Positions 61,166-64,000 of a stretch of 64,000 bases of DNA are shown piece by piece; position 1 is the first letter of the stretch, and every line of letters starts with the position of its first letter. Both the position numbers and the translations under genes were made by a program. The notes under the pieces were generated by a model. The model saw nothing but the letters and a program-made list of their open reading frames with translations. It was not told the origin of the DNA and did not search any database. The DNA comes from Pneumocystis sp. 'macacae' (Eukaryota; Ascomycota; Pneumocystomycetes; Pneumocystales; Pneumocystaceae), in contig CM030732.1 of assembly GCA_018127085.1 (NCBI GenBank), forward strand, positions 62,001-126,000, in the 5' to 3' direction.

Positions 61166-62968
61166 TCATCTAGAATAATTAGAAAAAATAGTAAAAAATA
61201 AATCAAATACATTAAGAGCTTGTATAACTTCGAGGTTCTGACGAGCATATTTAAGCCAGTCAGAAGCAAGTTTTTTTGGAACTCCTTTAAGTTGATTTAA
61301 TTCACGTGTTGCAGCATCCAAGTTATTTTTTTCAAGATAGGTTTCAGTACGTGCAAGAATATGGTGAACATGGTCAGAATCAGCCCTTCCTGTTCTTCGA
61401 AACATGAAGAAACTCAATATCCTGCTAACCACATACCCTAAAACACCTGTATTATCTGGACATAAACTAACTTTATAGATTTCATTAGCTAGATGATGAA
61501 ATCGATCTGTTAGTTGGGCTTTACTCATAATTCCCTGTTCATGAGTTTCTCTCTTAATTGTATGAATTACTGTTTGTATGAATTCGTCTTGTTCTGATAA
61601 ATCTTTTAAGACATAAAGCTCTTTTGTAAATGATTTTTGTTGTGGATCTTCTATAATTCTTCGTAATGCCTGTGATGCAATTTGTAGCCGTTGAACATAC
61701 ATAGTACCTTCAGAGAAGATCTTTGCTTGTGAAAATATGGATTCTAATTGCTTTACATGTTTATAAAGATGTTCTAATTGTCCTAATCGCCTGCCACGTT
61801 GTTCTTCAACACGTGCCTTCATTTCGCGTATCCATCGTCTTTGTAGTTCAATTGCTTGCTGAATAAGCTCATTCTTAAGCTTTTTTTCATTTAGCTCCTT
61901 TAATTTTTCTAACTCCCCTAATAACCGTTCATGATAAGTTTTTGCAAGACGTTCATATTCCTGTTTTAAAACTGTCATCCAATACGTCTCCTTATTTGCT
62001 AACTGTGTTTTAAAAGCTGTTTCCTGAGCTTTTAAAATATCTTCAAAATATACCTTTTGTTCAGATAATTTTTGATCTATTATAGTCTTTGCTTGAATAT
62101 CTGTTTGATATAGAACAGTATTTAAGGCAGTAATATCAGCTTTCAAAGCATCAAGTGGCTCTTTAAGAATATTAGTTGAAGATAAAGCCAGTACTGCTGT
62201 TATTATAGCATTTATTGACTCTATCAATGACCGAACAGATGGATGTGTCTCTTGATTTAAAGATACAAGAGATGTTGAAACTGAAGGTGAAGTTGATGAA
62301 TCTTTTAGTAAAACATTTTCTGAAGATGATTTTTCTTCTATATTTACAATAGAACAAGTTGAATCGGTGCAAGGTTTTGACTGTGAAGTTTCCGATTTCT
62401 TATTTGATGTTTTATTTGTAGAATGTTCTTCTTGAAAAGAAGTTTCACTTCTTGATGCACTTTCTTTTACAGAAGGAGTTAGAATCCCTTTTTGCTTTGA
62501 TGACATAAATGGTTCTCTAATAAATGTTTCTTCAATAATATCTATTGAATTAGACTGGTGATCCTCTTTTGTTTGCTGCGTAATTGCTTCTTTTATACCA
62601 GGATACCTCTCATAAAATCCGTAATCTCGAATTGCCAACACTAGACTTTCAATAGAAGGAAACCATACGTAAAACTTTTTGCTAAGCCAACATTCATCTT
62701 CATATACTTCAAGACAAATAGTTCCTGCCACAAGCGCCACTCCTGCACCAAGAAAGCTAAAAACAATCCATTGTATAGGTTTCCAGATTCTTTTAATATT
62801 TCTTTTTCGTTCATTAATTGGAATATCATTACTAACACGTCCAATTTCACTAAAATGCCGGGTAGTTTGATAAAACGGATACTTACAAGACCTAAAAAGA
62901 AAATTTCTGTTAGAATGATAAAAAATTCTCCTGAATGATCTATTAAAGCTGCTAGAAATCTTTAGCAT
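61166..62968 (-). CDS. MIC60: MICOS subunit Mic60 (mitofilin)
   Basis: Inner-membrane protein that forms crista junctions. Single exon, 600 residues. The N-terminus is a basic presequence (MLKISSSFNRSFRRIFYHSN), then a membrane helix (IQWIVFSFLGAGVALVAGTI), an acidic Ser-rich region and a long coiled coil (LLGELEKLKELNEKKLKNEL and following). The C-terminal mitofilin signature is present: LYKHVKQLESIF, ASQALRRIIED, RILSFFMFRRTGR and ATRELNQLKGVPKKLASDWL. A GTAAGT to TTTTAG pseudo-intron near 62880 would shift the frame and is not used. The ATG is at 62968, about 55 bases downstream of a CACGTG palindrome. Confidence 0.95.
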   Translation of the reverse strand: MLKISSSFNRSFRRIFYHSNRNFLFRSCKYPFYQTTRHFSEIGRVSNDIPINERKRNIKRIWKPIQWIVFSFLGAGVALVAGTICLEVYEDECWLSKKFYVWFPSIESLVLAIRDYGFYERYPGIKEAITQQTKEDHQSNSIDIIEETFIREPFMSSKQKGILTPSVKESASRSETSFQEEHSTNKTSNKKSETSQSKPCTDSTCSIVNIEEKSSSENVLLKDSSTSPSVSTSLVSLNQETHPSVRSLIESINAIITAVLALSSTNILKEPLDALKADITALNTVLYQTDIQAKTIIDQKLSEQKVYFEDILKAQETAFKTQLANKETYWMTVLKQEYERLAKTYHERLLGELEKLKELNEKKLKNELIQQAIELQRRWIREMKARVEEQRGRRLGQLEHLYKHVKQLESIFSQAKIFSEGTMYVQRLQIASQALRRIIEDPQQKSFTKELYVLKDLSEQDEFIQTVIHTIKRETHEQGIMSKAQLTDRFHHLANEIYKVSLCPDNTGVLGYVVSRILSFFMFRRTGRADSDHVHHILARTETYLEKNNLDAATRELNQLKGVPKKLASDWLKYARQNLEVIQALNVFDLFFTIFSNYSR

Positions 62969-64000
62969 TTTGTCTTTTTTGTTTAGACTTATTTAAGTAA
63001 AATTAAATGATGTTCGGTTAATCACGTGAATGATATGTACTAAAAACCAGATTGGAATTGAAATATTATAAAAATATAAGAAAATGGAATATTCTATAAT
63101 GAGAAATACTTTAATTGCATAAAAGAATCTTAAAAAATATTTAAGTAAAATTAATTTTCTTTTTTCTTCCTATCACTTAATCATATTATTACCTTGATAA
63201 TCATCTGATGTATAAAAATCTGATTCTTAAATCCAAAAGAATAAAAAAATATAAAAGGAGAATATAATATTCCTGTATTTTAATATAAAAAACGGCAAAA
63301 AAATAAAATTATAAGTTTTTATTTTAAATTTAAAAAAATTTCTTTAAATAATCTTTAATCTGTACTCAAAATAAAATTTATTATCTAATTAGCCTAGATT
63401 AAGTTTGAAATGTTCAATATTCAAGGTATTATAAGGAAATACGTGAGTATTTTGAAGTTATTTTAAAAGATTTAAAGAATATTTAGATATTTTAAACATA
63501 TTATATTTAAAGTATTTATTCAAAGTTCTGGAATTACACAGTTAAACAATGATTCAAATATTGTAAAAATCGATATTGAAGCTAAAAATTAGGGTTAAAA
63601 ATCATGTTAGCTCTGAAACAGGATGTTTAACCCGATTTTAAGAAACTAAATATTAAAGTTTTTATTATGGGGATCTAATTGTGAAAGAATAGAATAATAC
63701 ATAGACCAAAATAAATTTGAAAAAATAATTTTAAAAAAATGTATAATTAAAAGAGGACACTAAGAGAAAGAGAAAATAAAATAATAAAAATAAAATGATA
63801 TTAATGTTAAATTTACTGTTTACACAAGATACACGTTCAATACTAGGCTAGTTATTGAATTAGGTTTATTTAGAGTGGAAATTTGAAGAATTAAAATTGA
63901 TCAAAAAACTGAGCTCAAAAAAAAATTTTAAAAAACAATTAAAATATAGAAAAACTTCGAATATACATAGGTATTCAATTGACTTTTGAAAGGTATTTTT
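62969..64000. other. AT-rich gene-free spacer
   Basis: About 1 kb of AT-rich DNA beyond the MIC60 start with no open frame of interest. It holds the MIC60 promoter, including ATCACGTGAA at 63021, and one TTAGGGTTA telobox at 63589. No repeat, tRNA or other RNA gene seen. Confidence 0.5.
63021..63030. promoter_or_regulatory. ATCACGTGAA site upstream of MIC60
   Basis: CACGTG E-box with nearly full ATCACGTGAT context, about 53 bases before the MIC60 ATG. Same class of site as at 32381 and 54891. Confidence 0.5.

Noticed and set aside
62850..62890. GTAAGT...TTTTAG intron in MIC60
   Set aside because: Removing it shifts the frame and truncates a 600-residue intact protein.
1..64000. CRISPR arrays, transposons, rRNA, surface-antigen (msg-like) genes
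   Set aside because: No spaced direct repeats, transposase motifs, rRNA segments or long Cys/Lys-rich surface glycoprotein frames were seen.

Overview
The window is nuclear DNA of an AT-rich, intron-dense ascomycete. Most of it is very AT-rich (the 60 bases from 23041 hold 9 G/C). Nearly every gene is cut by GT-AG introns of about 35-50 bases, often with a CTAAT-like branch site. The protein set is fungal: Rad2/XPG, Nop7, Sac1, a Cln-type cyclin, Ppz phosphatase, Sur7 family, Mic60, fungal Ric8, Ste6-type exporter, Rif1. Genome style and content fit the Taphrinomycotina, most likely Pneumocystis. That assignment is an inference and I cannot name the species.

Layout: 0.2-2.8 kb E(z)-type SET methyltransferase; 3.0-6.6 RAD2/XPG nuclease (-); 6.8-8.7 Pescadillo/NOP7; 8.9-9.1 mitochondrial ribosomal bL36 (-); 9.3-11.7 SAC1 (-); 12.0-13.3 G1-type cyclin (-); 14.6-15.7 syntaxin (-); 16.0-16.7 eIF4E; 16.9-18.7 class II DAHP synthase (-); 19.0-20.8 PPZ phosphatase (-); 21.4-22.5 SUR7-family membrane protein; 24.0-25.6 folylpolyglutamate synthase (-); 26.7-27.3 small unknown coiled-coil protein (-); 27.8-29.6 N-myristoyltransferase; 29.8-30.7 mitoribosomal mS26-like (-); 31.0-32.3 ABHD12-like hydrolase (-); 32.5-34.3 GATA-finger protein; 34.7-36.3 unknown basic protein (-); 36.4-37.2 PBDC1/YPL225W family; 37.4-41.6 STE6-like ABC exporter; 41.7-43.9 NEDD1/GCP-WD-like (-); 44.0-46.0 NOG2 GTPase; 46.2-49.7 mitochondrial IleRS (-); 50.0-50.1 tRNA-Ala(CGC) (-); 50.3-54.7 RIF1 (-); 55.4-56.4 Rab5; 56.7-59.0 IKS1-like kinase (-); 59.2-61.0 RIC8 (-); 61.2-63.0 MIC60 (-); then AT-rich spacer.

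The strongest anomaly is compositional. From about 12 to 18 kb the DNA rises to a GC-rich peak (42 G/C in the 60 bases from 15001) and falls back to the AT-rich background. The genes inside are ordinary conserved fungal genes, and their introns are GC-rich too. The DAHP synthase gene itself runs from an AT-rich 5' end to a GC-rich 3' end. A CCCTAA telomere-like tract sits in the divergent promoter at the core of this island. A local recombination or gene-conversion bias explains this better than transfer or codon selection.

Other notable points are a 287-base NOG2 intron in a genome of ~45-base introns, at the same gene whose yeast intron hosts snoRNA snR191; an E(z)-type methyltransferase next to AT-rich housekeeping genes; PP1-docking motifs at the start of Rif1; and first exons of 3 and 4 coding bases in two mitochondrial genes. 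The genes are housekeeping and do not form one pathway. I found no mobile element, CRISPR array or rRNA.
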